Assembly (NCBI RefSeq): GCF_028745735.1 | Contig: NZ_JAQZSM010000005.1 | Span: forward strand, 186,001 to 250,000 | From: Roseinatronobacter alkalisoli | Lineage (GTDB): Bacteria > Pseudomonadota > Alphaproteobacteria > Rhodobacterales > Rhodobacteraceae | Length of the DNA stretch: 64,000 bases | Reading direction: 5' to 3' | Shown: positions 46,298 to 54,824 of the stretch, piece by piece | Layout of the letters: the number at the start of each line of letters is the position of its first letter | Numbering within the stretch: position 1 is the first letter of the stretch | Position numbers and translations under genes: made by a program | Notes under the pieces: model-generated | What the model saw: only the letters and a program-made list of their open reading frames with translations | What the model was told of the DNA's origin: nothing | Databases searched by the model: none

Positions 46298-47494
46298 TCA
46301 CACGGGATACCGGTAGGATGCTGCCATAAGCTTCCCCTCGCCGTTGCGATCTTCCATCGGGAAAATGTCGCCGCCGTTTCGAAGCGTCTCTATGATGGCG
46401 CGGTCGATCAGATCGTCGGCCCCCCCGGCGTTGGCTTCTGCGGTCAGGTTACCGGCGTCAAACCGTCCCGGAAGTGACGCGCCGCTTTGCACGAAAAGAT
46501 GTGCAACGCGGCCTGCCGCCGCCGCAACTACGATATCGGCAGGGTTGTCGCTGGCTTCACTGTCACCGCGGCCCATTGACATCGCCACCTTATCCCAGGC
46601 ATCCGCACGGCGCTTGCTGATTTCCCGGTGAAGGCATTTTGCGGCCGCATGGCGCAGCTCTTCCTGATCAAGGCTGACCGGATGCCGGGTAATCCCTTCC
46701 TCCACAAGGAAGGGATATTCGCAGCTTGAATGAATCATCCCATACAGACGTTCATCGGCAGCAATGACCAGTGGCGTGCTGGTGCCGCTCAGATGGCGCT
46801 GCGCGGCGTTGATGACAAGATTGGCATAGACGCGCAATTCCTGTTCATGGTCTTCACGCCAGTCATGTCCGCCCATGCTGTGATGCGGCACGCCCGTTGG
46901 CCCTGCAGGCCCGGACGGACCGACCAATCCGCCCCTGTATGATGCCGGAATGCCCGAATCCTCGCGCCCGTGGATATTTCCCTTCTCCTGCTGATCTGTA
47001 AACTGACTGATCTCCGTCAGCGAACCGGGCATATCCGCCACCTTCTGCAGGTTAAGCACACCGCCAGTAACACGATACAGGCAAGCCCGGTCGCTGCTGG
47101 CGACAAGCACTGCGTGATCGGGTGTCTGCTCCAACGCGGCCAGCAGCGGCGCCAGTCGGAACCGCGTGCCGACATGGACGCTGGTTTCCGTGAAACTGGC
47201 GTCGACAACCTGCGTCCGGTCCGGTGCGATGAAGGCTGCTACGCGCCGGTCCCGACCGCCGACAACATCGTCATAGCTAAGATCTGCCAGCCGCTGCTGT
47301 ACAGCGTAAACCGCTGCGGCATCAGCACCCGCATCAGCAATAGCGGCCTTTGCATCGGCTTTTGCATTCTTCAGGGCAATGCGAATGTGATCATGCTCGC
47401 CACCGCCAGCCGACATTTCCATATAAAGGCTGACACAAAGCGGACCTTCGCACAGCGCCAGATCACGAAGCAGGGTTGGATTGAGCGTTTGCAT
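46298..47494 (-). CDS. Bacterial archaeo-eukaryotic release-factor-like protein (baeRF/eRF1 family)
   Basis: 398 residues from ATG 47494 (AGAGGTG upstream; a frame to 47794 runs through the promoters). N-terminal LCEGPLCVSLYMEM with a helical middle, then AAFIAPDRTQVVDA and VLVASSDRACLYRV near 120-160. The C-terminal HLFVQSGASLPGRF and TLRNGGDIFPM resemble the eRF1 domain-3 fold. A Gly/Pro-rich loop (near 205-225) takes the GGQ-loop position but has no GGQ. Proteins of this family are thought to act on stalled ribosomes or have RNase/hydrolase roles. An EcfG-type promoter lies 30 bp upstream, so it is a general-stress gene. Confidence 0.78.
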   Translation of the reverse strand: MQTLNPTLLRDLALCEGPLCVSLYMEMSAGGGEHDHIRIALKNAKADAKAAIADAGADAAAVYAVQQRLADLSYDDVVGGRDRRVAAFIAPDRTQVVDASFTETSVHVGTRFRLAPLLAALEQTPDHAVLVASSDRACLYRVTGGVLNLQKVADMPGSLTEISQFTDQQEKGNIHGREDSGIPASYRGGLVGPSGPAGPTGVPHHSMGGHDWREDHEQELRVYANLVINAAQRHLSGTSTPLVIAADERLYGMIHSSCEYPFLVEEGITRHPVSLDQEELRHAAAKCLHREISKRRADAWDKVAMSMGRGDSEASDNPADIVVAAAAGRVAHLFVQSGASLPGRFDAGNLTAEANAGGADDLIDRAIIETLRNGGDIFPMEDRNGEGKLMAASYRYPV

Positions 47495-47524
47495 GCGGCA
47501 CCTCTTGTTTTGTGTTGCAGATGA

Positions 47525-47549
47525 AACCCGCGCCGACCGGAACAGTTCC
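47525..47549 (-). promoter_or_regulatory. EcfG-type promoter for the eRF1-like gene
   Basis: On the minus strand GGAAC (47549-47545), 17 bp, GTT (47527-47525), continuing as GTTTC. Thirty bases before the ATG at 47494. Confidence 0.72.
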
Positions 47550-47744
47550 GTGCAGAAAGCGCCGCAAGCGTATATCGGGCTTATGTTTTGCGGGATAGGG
47601 CGGGAACCGGCTGTCTGCTTCCGAAACAGGTTATAGTGTGCGGTAACGTACTGAATTTTGCCTTTTTTGTGCTGCGTCACCTCAGCTATAAATTCAACCC
47701 AAAGCTGTATTCTGCGTCGGAAGGCGATGGGGCAACTTCCGGTC

Positions 47745-47769
47745 GGAAGTATCCCTGATGCCGACCGTT
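47745..47769 (+). promoter_or_regulatory. Degenerate EcfG-type promoter for the HWE kinase gene
   Basis: GGAAG, 17 bp, GTT (47745-47769), one mismatch in the -35 (G for C), 26 bp before ATG 47796. Spacing is identical to the seven perfect sites of the region. Confidence 0.45.
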
Positions 47770-47795
47770 GTTGAGCCGTGAACAGGGAGTTCAAA

Positions 47796-48449
47796 ATGGA
47801 TGAACGCAGGGAATTTCAAACTGATACCAATAAGGCGGACATCCCGGAACATATGGAAATCAGTGTCGCCGAAAGCGATCACAGGATTGCCAACAGTCTT
47901 AGTCTTACGGCGGCCCTACTGCGGATGCAGCGCCAGAAATCTGCCGACGCTATCCTGAAAAACGCTCTGCTAAGTGCGGAAGCGCGCATTATGAGCATCG
48001 CAAAGTTTCATGCCTACCTTCACACCCGCAGCACAATCGGGCGCGTTAATCTGGCGGATGCCTGCATCGAGATCCTGCCGGATCTAAGCAAAAGTGTTGG
48101 TGTCCGATGCTTGCTAGAAATTGAAGATGCCAAAAAAGTCGATGTTTCCAGACGTCTTGCACAGAAACTGATGGTCATCATCAACGAACTTGCCCTGAAT
48201 GCACGCAAACACGCCTATGAAGGTCAGGAAGGGGGCTCCATCTCGGTTGAACTGAGACCGGATGCCGGACACCGCGTTAATCTCTGTGTGCAGGACAGCG
48301 GGCCAGGACTTCCCGAAAACTTTGACCCGGCAAAAAGCACAGGGCTTGGCCTCAGAATCGTGTCATCGCTTGTCGCGGATCTTGATGGCACGCTGCACTG
48401 GCAGACGAATGGTGGGGCGCAGTTCACGATTTCCATTCCCTTGGACTGA
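47796..48449 (+). CDS. HWE/HisKA_2-type sensor histidine kinase (soluble, no sensor domain)
   Basis: 217 residues from ATG 47796 (CAGGGAG upstream; GTG 47778 is less likely). H-box ESDHRIANSLSLTAALLRMQ with phospho-acceptor His29, then dimerisation helices and an ATPase domain (about 105-215) with INELALNARKHAYEG (N-box), DSGPGLPE (G1) and GLGLRIV (G2). There is no sensory or membrane segment. Kinases of this family phosphorylate PhyR, the anti-anti-sigma factor that frees EcfG. The adjacent stress genes fit that role. The 3' end overlaps the convergent Crp gene by 26 bp. Confidence 0.88.
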   Translation: MDERREFQTDTNKADIPEHMEISVAESDHRIANSLSLTAALLRMQRQKSADAILKNALLSAEARIMSIAKFHAYLHTRSTIGRVNLADACIEILPDLSKSVGVRCLLEIEDAKKVDVSRRLAQKLMVIINELALNARKHAYEGQEGGSISVELRPDAGHRVNLCVQDSGPGLPENFDPAKSTGLGLRIVSSLVADLDGTLHWQTNGGAQFTISIPLD

Positions 48450-49146
48450 TCCCGATAAGACGCTCATATTCGCTTTCCGGAAGTCCGTAGATGCCATTGG
48501 CGCTGACCTCCATCCCCTCGCGGTCGATGATTTCGATACACCCACGGCGGGCCCGGATCAACGCCCGCCCTTCCAGAAGATGTATTGCCAGCGTGACGCC
48601 AGCGCGCCGGACCCCAAGCATTGTGGCAAGAAAATCATGTGTAAGGTTCAGCGTGTCACCATCGGTCCGGTCATGGCACATCAGCAGCCACCGGCAGAGC
48701 CGGTCTTCAAGATTTGCCCGCGCATTCGATGCGGCAGTCTGTGCTGTCTGGATTGCCAGCGCCTGTGTATATCTTAAAAATACGTTCTGCAGGGTCGGGC
48801 TTTCACGCATGGCTTCGCGCAGCGCGTCGCTTGTAATGCGCAACCCGTCGCCTTGCATCTGCATGAAGCATTCATAGGGCGAACGCCCGTTTCCCAACGA
48901 GACTGCACTGCCGGTCATGCCCTCCCGTCCGACTATGCCAACCTCGACACGCTGGTCGCGGCCGACGGGCGCAACAATTGACGCAACGCCGGAAGTCGGG
49001 AAATAAATATGTTCGATGGGGATCTTCGGGCGTTCCAATGCAAAACGCCGGTCAAGCACGATTGGCTCCAGATGCGGTTCAATCAGTCCGACATCTTCGG
49101 CAGAAAGTGTACGAAGCAGAATATTCATATACGAAGAATGGGCCAC
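48424..49146 (-). CDS. Crp/Fnr-family transcriptional regulator
   Basis: 240 residues from GTG 49146, which has GAGG at the right distance; ATG 49128 is possible. A cyclic-nucleotide-binding-like jelly roll (10-140) is followed by a C-terminal winged helix (150-220) with LTHDFLATMLGVRRAGVTLAIHLLE. No N-terminal Cys set, so not an iron-sulphur Fnr. Members of this group often accompany HWE kinases in alphaproteobacteria. It is convergent with the kinase gene and overlaps it. No clear EcfG-type site precedes it. The 26-codon ORF upstream may share its transcript. Confidence 0.88.
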   Translation of the reverse strand: MAHSSYMNILLRTLSAEDVGLIEPHLEPIVLDRRFALERPKIPIEHIYFPTSGVASIVAPVGRDQRVEVGIVGREGMTGSAVSLGNGRSPYECFMQMQGDGLRITSDALREAMRESPTLQNVFLRYTQALAIQTAQTAASNARANLEDRLCRWLLMCHDRTDGDTLNLTHDFLATMLGVRRAGVTLAIHLLEGRALIRARRGCIEIIDREGMEVSANGIYGLPESEYERLIGISPREWKS

Positions 49147-49284
49147 ATGGCACCTCGCTTATCCGGGGATGGCACGTCAGCGCGTATCGCGTATCATTCA
49201 TATGCACGCGCCGCACTCTGATCTGATGATTTCGCTTACCTGAGTCAGCAGAAAACCGGTTCCTGCTTAGTCTTGCAACATACG

Positions 49285-49365
49285 CTAATGCAATTTCGCT
49301 GCCACGGATGCGGGCAGTGCCCGCGACTGCACATCGAGCAGGGTGGGGTTTTCCGGTAGGGTCAT
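49285..49365 (-). CDS. 26-residue small ORF behind an EcfG-type promoter
   Basis: ATG 49365 is preceded by AAGGAGC at ideal spacing. It encodes MTLPENPTLLDVQSRALPAS then VAAKLH and stops at 49285. A perfect GGAAC-N17-GTT promoter lies 35 bp upstream (49400-49424), so the transcript would have a short leader. The peptide is not membrane-like and has no recognisable family. It may be a regulatory peptide, or a leader for the Crp gene 138 bp downstream. Confidence 0.45.
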   Translation of the reverse strand: MTLPENPTLLDVQSRALPASVAAKLH

Positions 49366-49399
49366 TTCGTAAGCTCCTTTTTACAACTGCTGCCCCCCA

Positions 49400-49424
49400 A
49401 ACATGTGGGTGGCCCAATTGTTCC
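49400..49424 (-). promoter_or_regulatory. EcfG-type promoter upstream of the 26-residue ORF
   Basis: On the minus strand GGAAC (49424-49420), 17 bp, GTT (49402-49400), reading on as GTTTGG. The nearest coding sequence downstream is the small ORF at 49365, then the Crp gene. Confidence 0.7.
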
Positions 49425-49528
49425 GCAGGCAAGGCCTTCCCGCCCGCATTCCGCCGGGGCGGTATTCGCGGATGTTGCGCAAAAGCAGGAACCGGGTTTC
49501 TGCTTCCCGGACATGCGTTGTCAACCGG

Positions 49529-49783
49529 TCAGGCCGTGTCGCGGATCGCCTTCGCGCGTTCAAGCAATATCTGCATTTCGCGCGCGGCGGCACCCTCGAT
49601 GGCGAATGCGCTGTCCGCCAGCACGCCAGGGTCTTCCTGATGGTCCTGCACGCCCTGTTCTGCGTCCAGTGCATCCGGAAAATCACTGCCCGGCTGGCGC
49701 ATGGCCCAGGCCAGAAGCGCCGCCAGGACTTCGCGTTGGGCATTCAGCCGCCCTTCAAGTTGCTGGGGGGATTGTTCTGTCAT
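49529..49783 (-). CDS. Small hypothetical protein (84 residues)
   Basis: From ATG 49783, with GGAGG 11 bases upstream. Acidic, Gln/Ala-rich and probably helical throughout (NAQREVLAALLAWAMRQ near 15-30, REMQILLERAKAIRDTA at the end). No known domain. It follows the ExoD-like gene by 65 bp in the same direction and probably shares its EcfG-controlled transcript. Confidence 0.6.
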   Translation of the reverse strand: MTEQSPQQLEGRLNAQREVLAALLAWAMRQPGSDFPDALDAEQGVQDHQEDPGVLADSAFAIEGAAAREMQILLERAKAIRDTA

Positions 49784-49848
49784 TATGTACGATTCCTCCA
49801 TTCTGTTCAGGTGCAGTAAAAACTGTGCGGCCAGCCCCTGCACTTCCG

Positions 49849-50475
49849 TCAGCCGAAAACCCCCGCGATCATGTGGCCAGCCAGTTGAATAAACGCGGCG
49901 GCCCCCGCCACGGCGACGGCGACCCCCGCAAGCGCAAGCAATCCGTCATCGGCTATGAATGCCACCGCCACCAGACAGACAGCAATCGCCGCAATAGAAG
50001 AGGTCAGCGGCACCCATTCCATGAAGGGCATTGCCAGACCGCAGAACACGCATACCAGTTGCAGCGGCAGCACCATCGGCCAGCGCAGTAGCCAGGTCAT
50101 TCGCGGTCGCGACAGATAGTCAATCCAGCCGACAGGCCGCTGGAGGAAGTCAAGCGCGCGCTCAAACCTGTCGCCGTCGATCCGGCGTTCCATTACCCAG
50201 TCGGGCAACCAGATGTGATCGCGCCCTGTCAACATCTGGATGGCAATCAGCGCAATGATCAGCCCACAAACCGTGGGCAGGCCCGGAATGCCACTTGCCG
50301 GGGTGGCGATGATCATCGCTGGCACCAGCAGCAACGCCCCGAACGAGGCTTGCCCCAAACGTTTGATGATATCGCGCACGCTTGGCGAATGCCCTTCGCC
50401 CGCATCGTGCAGGGTTGATACGATCTCGCCAATCTCTTCTGTGGATTTCTGGCTGGCGTCATCCGGCACGGTCAT
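49849..50475 (-). CDS. exoD: ExoD-family membrane protein
   Basis: 208 residues from ATG 50475. SVRDIIKRLGQASFGALLLVPAMI near 27-50 opens the ExoD domain, followed by hydrophobic helices (GLIIALIAIQMLTGRDHIWLPDW, WPMVLPLQLVCVFCGLAMP). In rhizobia ExoD affects exopolysaccharide production and alkaline tolerance; biochemical role unknown. The ATG overlaps the stop of a 47-residue ORF upstream (CCATGA). An EcfG-type promoter at 50624-50648 drives the unit. Confidence 0.82.
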   Translation of the reverse strand: MTVPDDASQKSTEEIGEIVSTLHDAGEGHSPSVRDIIKRLGQASFGALLLVPAMIIATPASGIPGLPTVCGLIIALIAIQMLTGRDHIWLPDWVMERRIDGDRFERALDFLQRPVGWIDYLSRPRMTWLLRWPMVLPLQLVCVFCGLAMPFMEWVPLTSSIAAIAVCLVAVAFIADDGLLALAGVAVAVAGAAAFIQLAGHMIAGVFG

Positions 50476-50615
50476 GGCGCATAATTCCGCCAAGGGGCGG
50501 CAGGGGTCGGCAGGCCGCGCCGCGCCGTGATATCAGGCGGAGCGAACGGTCGTGTGCCGACGCGACTGTTTCGTTCAGGACACAGCATTCGCGACTCCGC
50601 AATATTTCTGTTCAT
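50472..50615 (-). CDS. Possible 47-residue ORF translationally linked to exoD
   Basis: ATG 50615 lies at or within a few bases of the expected start of the EcfG-type transcript (GTT at 50624-50626). It runs in frame to a TGA overlapping the exoD ATG. The product is Arg/Pro-rich without a domain. It may be a leaderless coupling ORF or merely chance. Confidence 0.3.
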   Translation of the reverse strand: MNRNIAESRMLCPERNSRVGTRPFAPPDITARRGLPTPAAPWRNYAP

Positions 50616-50623
50616 AGAGAATG

Positions 50624-50648
50624 AACATCCGACGCCCTGGAAAGTTCC
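50624..50648 (-). promoter_or_regulatory. EcfG-type promoter for the exoD unit
   Basis: On the minus strand GGAAC (50648-50644), 17 bp, GTT (50626-50624). It lies 148 bp from the exoD ATG and 8 bp from the ATG of the 47-residue ORF. Confidence 0.65.
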
Positions 50649-51146
50649 CTTTGGACAAGGTTGTTCACGGCTGGACACGCGTGCCCGCGCGAACTGGCCA
50701 CTGTTGCATGAGGCTGAATGAAGGGGGACGGAATGCCAACGATATCAGTTAATATGCTGTTTGCGGGTTTGCGCGCCGATCTGCGCACAGAAAGGATGCC
50801 GGGCAACCTCGGCTTTCTGATTGGCGAAATCGTGCCGGGCCCGGCCCCGGCTGCGCTGACATTTTCGCTGTTGCGGCTTCAGGCTGCATTGCAGGACCAA
50901 TTCGTTGCGCAGTGGCGGCCGGAGTCTGGACCCGCCACCCGTCGGGCATCGCAGCACGCAGGTCGGCCAGGTCGGCGACGCTGATTTCCGGCATATTATT
51001 GCCCCAGTTGTTGCTGCATGATACAGCCCGTGACCGCATCTTTCTGTCATCATCAAGCAGCGATGGGGCGGGTTTGTTCCCTCCGGCGCACAAACGACCT
51101 GACCCCCGATGAAAGGGGCCAGCGCATAATACGCGCGCTTCCGGGG
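50649..51146. other. 498-bp stretch with only doubtful ORFs
   Basis: Frames open on both strands (for example plus 50734-50984 from an ATG with GGGGGACGGA before it, and minus frames 50745-51093), but none has a recognisable domain, and their compositions look like shadows of one another. It could be a decayed gene. No repeat, RNA or mobile-element signature was found. Confidence 0.4.
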
Positions 51147-51317
51147 CTATTCGTGGGGATCTGATGACTCGCGGTGGCGTCGAAGGGCGGCCTGCAATTC
51201 TTCGGCCAATGTCCGCAATTCGTTTGGGACAGGCTCTTGCGCGATCCGGCTGATCAGGTTCTTCATCTGCTGTTCAAGAGAAGCCTTGTCCGCGTGATCA
51301 TTGTCCTGCCCGCCCAT
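51147..51317 (-). CDS. Small acidic protein, weakly NepR-like
   Basis: 56 residues from ATG 51317 (AAAGGA upstream). It reads LEQQMKNLISRIAQEPVPN then ELRTLAEELQAALRR, resembling the anti-sigma factor NepR with its EPVP turn followed by a Leu-rich helix. However, the first helix is about five residues shorter than in known NepR proteins. The location in a stress island with an EcfG-like sigma factor makes a NepR-type role attractive but unproven. It is divergent from sodC. No EcfG-type promoter lies before it. Confidence 0.5.
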   Translation of the reverse strand: MGGQDNDHADKASLEQQMKNLISRIAQEPVPNELRTLAEELQAALRRHRESSDPHE

Positions 51318-51507
51318 ATCGTGAATCCTTTCAGCATCTCGCTCAGTGTATTTCATCCTTGGGAATACGTCCAAGTCAATCGGGCGGATTACAACACAGC
51401 CTGCCTCCCCCTTGCAAAATAGCCTGCATCAGGCCCTGCCCCTGTGCCAGCCCGCCCCCCCCGCGTACCAACGATGGACATGGCCGGAAACTTCCTCCTG
51501 CATTTGC

Positions 51508-51532
51508 GGAACATCCTGCGCTTGCCGCCGTT
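51508..51532 (+). promoter_or_regulatory. EcfG-type promoter for sodC-katE
   Basis: GGAAC (51508-51512), 17 bp, GTT (51530-51532), preceded by C. Thirty-five bases before the sodC ATG. Confidence 0.75.
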
Positions 51533-51567
51533 GGGATAAGTCACACCCAGACAAGAAGGAGTCGAAA

Positions 51568-52077
51568 ATGATACCTTTGCGCGCATTCGCCATTGCATCT
51601 GTCATTCTGGCAGCGCCAGCCGCTGCCCAGACCGGCGAAACCGCCACTGCTTCGTTCATTGATCAGGACGGTCAGGAGACCGGCAACGCCACCCTTACCC
51701 AGACGAATGCAGGCGTGCTGATTGAGCTGGAGGTCGCGGATCTGCCGCCCGAAAGCTGGATCGCCTTCCACATCCACGAGGAGGGCGTTTGCGATGCCGA
51801 TCATGATCATGAAGGCGCTGGCGGGCATTTCTCGCCCTCGGAGTCCGGGCATGGTTTCCTGTCCGGGGATGGACCCCATGAAGGCGACATGCCCAACCAG
51901 TATGTTCCCGCAGATGGCGTGTTGCGGGCACAGGTGCTGAACGCGATGGTTGCGCTTGATGGTGGCGAAACGGACCTTCGGGGCGGGTCCCTGATGCTGC
52001 ATGCGGAACCCGATGATTACGTAAGCCAGCCATCCGGGGACGCGGGCGCGCGGATTGCCTGCGCTGTAATCGAATAG
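51568..52077 (+). CDS. sodC: Copper/zinc superoxide dismutase family protein
   Basis: 169 residues from ATG 51568 (AAGGAG upstream; the longer frame from 51346 passes through the promoter). Signal peptide [20 protein letters not shown]. Copper-site histidines in FHIHEEG, the bridging His in [12 protein letters not shown], zinc-site His/Asp in GPHEGDMPN, the last copper His in [19 protein letters not shown], and a disulfide pair (Cys in GVCD and IACAVIE). It removes superoxide in the periplasm. It is in an operon with the catalase gene 37 bp downstream under an EcfG-type promoter. Confidence 0.9.
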   Translation: MIPLRAFAIASVILAAPAAAQTGETATASFIDQDGQETGNATLTQTNAGVLIELEVADLPPESWIAFHIHEEGVCDADHDHEGAGGHFSPSESGHGFLSGDGPHEGDMPNQYVPADGVLRAQVLNAMVALDGGETDLRGGSLMLHAEPDDYVSQPSGDAGARIACAVIE

Positions 52078-52114
52078 ACACATGTGCCCTATCCCCAGAG
52101 AAACGGAGAAACCG

Positions 52115-54247
52115 ATGCCTGATGATACCCCCGTATTCCGCCCCACCGCCGACACCCAGTCCGGTCGTGATACCATCACCCGCAAGGCGCGGCAGGGTGC
52201 GGGTGGCGAAATCCACCAATCGCCCGCAAGCGACCAGTATCTGACCACTGCGCAAGGTGCGCCTGTCAGCGACAACCAGAATACCCTGCGCGCGGGTCCG
52301 CGCGGCCCGGCACTGATGGAAGATTTTGCCATGCGCGAGAAGATCTTCCATTTTGACCATGAACGCATCCCCGAAAGGGTCGTCCATGCCCGTGGCTACG
52401 GGGCGCATGGATATTTCGAAGTTACCGATACCTTGTCCGACGTGACATCAGCGCATCTGTTCCAGAAGGCCGGACGCCGGGTTCCGGCCTTTGTCCGTTT
52501 CTCCACGGTGGCGGGCAACAAGGGTTCGATGGATCTGGCGCGTGATGTACGCGGCTTCGCTGTCAAGCTTTATACCGAAGAAGGCAACTGGGACATCGTC
52601 GGCAATAACATCCCGGTCTTCTTCATTCAGGATCCGATCAAGTTTCCCGACCTTGTTCATTCGGTCAAGGAAGAACCTGACCGCGGCTTCCCGCAGGCAC
52701 AGTCCGCGCATGACAATTTCTGGGATTTCATCTCGTTGATGCCGGAATCGCTGCACATGATCATGTGGACAATGTCTGACCGCGCAATCCCGCGGTCGTT
52801 CCGTTTCATGGAAGGGTTCGGGGTGCACAGTTTCCGGCTGGTCGATGCCGGGGGCCGCAGCACCTATGTCAAGTTCCACTGGAAGCCGCGTCAGGGGCTG
52901 CAGTCGGTGCTATGGGACGAAGCAGTGAAGATCAACGGCGCCGACCCGGATTTTCACCGCCGCGACCTCTGGTCCGCGATTGAGTCCGGCGATTTCCCCG
53001 AATGGGATCTTGCGGTGCAGCTTTTCGATGATGACTTCGCCGACAGGTTCGATTTCGACATTCTTGATCCCACCAAAATCATTCCCGAAGAAGATGTGCC
53101 CTTGCGTGTTGTCGGCAAGCTGGTGCTGAACCGGAATGTCGATAATTTCTTTGCCGAAACGGAGCAGGTCGCCTTCTGCACCCAGAATATTGTACCGGGG
53201 GTGGATTTCACCAATGATCCGCTTTTGCAGGGGCGCAACTTCTCATATCTTGACACGCAGCTCAAACGGCTTGGCGGCCCCAATTTCACGCAGATCCCGG
53301 TCAATGCCCCGCGCTGCCCGATGCATCATTTCCATCAGGACGGGCATATGCAGACACGCGGTCCCAGCGGGCGTGCGAATTACGAGCCGAACAGCTGGGC
53401 CAAAGGGGGCCCGCGCGCAGACCATAACCGGGGCCACCGCGCATTCCCCGAACCGGTTGAAGGCCCCAAGCGCAAGCTGCGTGCCGATAGCTTCGCCGAC
53501 CACTACAGCCAGGCGCGGCAGTTCTATATCAGCCAGACCACGATAGAGCAGGACCATATCGTTGATGCACTGGTTTTTGAATTATCGAAAGTTGAAACCC
53601 TTGCTATCCGCGAAAGGGTTGTCGCGCATCTGCCCAATATTGACGAAGCGCTGGCGCAGAAGGTTGCAACGGGGCTGGGACTGAAAGATATGCCTGCGCC
53701 GCACAAGCCTGCCGTCGCACCGAAAACCGATTTGCCGCCATCTGCTGCACTGTCGATCATCAGGAACGGGCCGGACAGTTTTCGTGGGCGCACGCTGGGA
53801 ATCGTGATGACGGACGGGGTCGGGGACGACCTGCTTGACGCACTCATTTCCGCAACCGGGGATGCGGGCGGCACGGTGGTGCTGATCGCGCCAGCAGTCG
53901 GGGGTGTCACCACAACCGGGGGCAAGCATGTCGCTGCCAATCAGAAGATCGATGGCGCGCCCTCGGTGCTGTTCGACGCGGTCGCAGTGCTGGCTGATGA
54001 CAAGGGGGCAGCCCTGCTTGCGGGAATGCACTCTGCGCGGTGTTTTGCCGCTGATGCGCTGGCGCATGGAAAGTTCATCGCCCTCTCTGCTGAGGCAGCG
54101 ACGCTGTTCAACGCCGGGGTCAATGCGGACGGCACTGATGAAGCGGGGCAGAACGCGGGCATCCATATCCTGTCAGAACCGCAGGACGCGCAGGTCTTTC
54201 TTCAGGATTGTGGCGCATTGCGCTGCTGGGAACGCATAGGCGGCTGA
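52115..54247 (+). CDS. katE: Large-subunit monofunctional haem catalase (KatE/HPII type)
   Basis: 710 residues from ATG 52115 (ACGGAGA upstream; ATG 52082 lacks an RBS). Distal haem His in [11 protein letters not shown] near 90, Asn in [11 protein letters not shown] near 163, and proximal Tyr in [13 protein letters not shown] near 377. The C-terminal 150 residues form the DJ-1/flavodoxin-like domain ([21 protein letters not shown]), which marks the large-subunit clade. It decomposes hydrogen peroxide. Second gene of the sodC operon; followed by a strong hairpin. Confidence 0.97.
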   Translation: MPDDTPVFRPTADTQSGRDTITRKARQGAGGEIHQSPASDQYLTTAQGAPVSDNQNTLRAGPRGPALMEDFAMREKIFHFDHERIPERVVHARGYGAHGYFEVTDTLSDVTSAHLFQKAGRRVPAFVRFSTVAGNKGSMDLARDVRGFAVKLYTEEGNWDIVGNNIPVFFIQDPIKFPDLVHSVKEEPDRGFPQAQSAHDNFWDFISLMPESLHMIMWTMSDRAIPRSFRFMEGFGVHSFRLVDAGGRSTYVKFHWKPRQGLQSVLWDEAVKINGADPDFHRRDLWSAIESGDFPEWDLAVQLFDDDFADRFDFDILDPTKIIPEEDVPLRVVGKLVLNRNVDNFFAETEQVAFCTQNIVPGVDFTNDPLLQGRNFSYLDTQLKRLGGPNFTQIPVNAPRCPMHHFHQDGHMQTRGPSGRANYEPNSWAKGGPRADHNRGHRAFPEPVEGPKRKLRADSFADHYSQARQFYISQTTIEQDHIVDALVFELSKVETLAIRERVVAHLPNIDEALAQKVATGLGLKDMPAPHKPAVAPKTDLPPSAALSIIRNGPDSFRGRTLGIVMTDGVGDDLLDALISATGDAGGTVVLIAPAVGGVTTTGGKHVAANQKIDGAPSVLFDAVAVLADDKGAALLAGMHSARCFAADALAHGKFIALSAEAATLFNAGVNADGTDEAGQNAGIHILSEPQDAQVFLQDCGALRCWERIGG

Positions 54248-54249
54248 TC

Positions 54250-54280
54250 GCAGGGGGCGGGTTCCGGCCCCCTGCCCTTT
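54250..54280 (+). terminator. Terminator after katE
   Basis: GCAGGGGGC/GCCCCCTGC stem of 9 bp with an 8-nt loop, tail CCTTT, 3 bp after the katE stop. Confidence 0.75.
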
Positions 54281-54289
54281 ATGCATACC

Positions 54290-54337
54290 CTTGCAAATGG
54301 CCGTGGCGGGGGTTCGGGCCACCGCCACGGCTGCAAG
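54290..54337. terminator. Long stem between katE and the PRC-barrel gene
   Basis: Outer stem CTTGCA/TGCAAG and inner stem GCCGTGGCGG/CCGCCACGGC form a large hairpin just downstream of the stop of the minus-strand PRC gene. Likely bidirectional. Confidence 0.65.
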
Positions 54338-54339
54338 GG

Positions 54340-54729
54340 TTAAACGCCCAATGGCAGCCCGTAATGGCCGTGAACCCGGCGGTCGTATTCAGGGTCGACC
54401 CAGGGGTCTTCGTCACGCGCGAAACTCGGGCCGCCTTCAAGCTGTTCACGCGGGATATTGACGACATATCCGCCAAGAGCGGTATCGTAATCCAGCGTAT
54501 CCCATGGCAGCGGGTGGTAGCGTTCCCCGATGCCCAGGAACCCGCCAAAGGACATCACGGCATAGGACACGCGGCCCGAATATTTATCCACCATGAAGCT
54601 GTCGACACTGCCGACATGTTCGCCCTCAAGGTTATAGACATTGGTACCCTCCACCTTGCGCGACGAAATCAGGCGCTGTGTCTCAGTGGTGGTTTCATGC
54701 CCGGCGGCGCCGGTCTGACTATGGATCAT
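54340..54729 (-). CDS. PRC-barrel domain protein, stress-type
   Basis: 129 residues from ATG 54729 (GGGAG upstream; an earlier in-frame ATG at 54786 lies upstream of the predicted promoter and would not be transcribed). PRC barrel at about 20-100: LISSRKVEGTNVYNLEGEHVGSVDSFMVD and VMSFGGFLGIGERYHPLPW. Proteins of this kind are abundant EcfG-dependent stress proteins in alphaproteobacteria; molecular role unknown. Promoter GGAAC-N17-GTT at 54760-54784. Confidence 0.88.
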   Translation of the reverse strand: MIHSQTGAAGHETTTETQRLISSRKVEGTNVYNLEGEHVGSVDSFMVDKYSGRVSYAVMSFGGFLGIGERYHPLPWDTLDYDTALGGYVVNIPREQLEGGPSFARDEDPWVDPEYDRRVHGHYGLPLGV

Positions 54730-54759
54730 GGCTTTTCTCCCTTGGTTTGTGTCGTGCCT

Positions 54760-54784
54760 AACCATCGGGATGAACGGGTGTTCC
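54760..54784 (-). promoter_or_regulatory. EcfG-type promoter for the PRC-barrel gene
   Basis: On the minus strand GGAAC (54784-54780), 17 bp, GTT (54762-54760), 30 bp before the ATG at 54729. Confidence 0.75.
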
Positions 54785-54824
54785 ACACAGATTTGCGGGC
54801 GCGCGGGCTACCACCGGACACGGA

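Noticed and set aside
49239-49263. GGAAC upstream of the Crp gene as another EcfG promoter
   Set aside because: The position 17 bp downstream reads AGG, not GTT, and 16 bp spacing fails too.
49405-50091. 228-codon plus frame
   Set aside because: Antisense to the small hypothetical and exoD genes; Arg/Pro-rich shadow composition.
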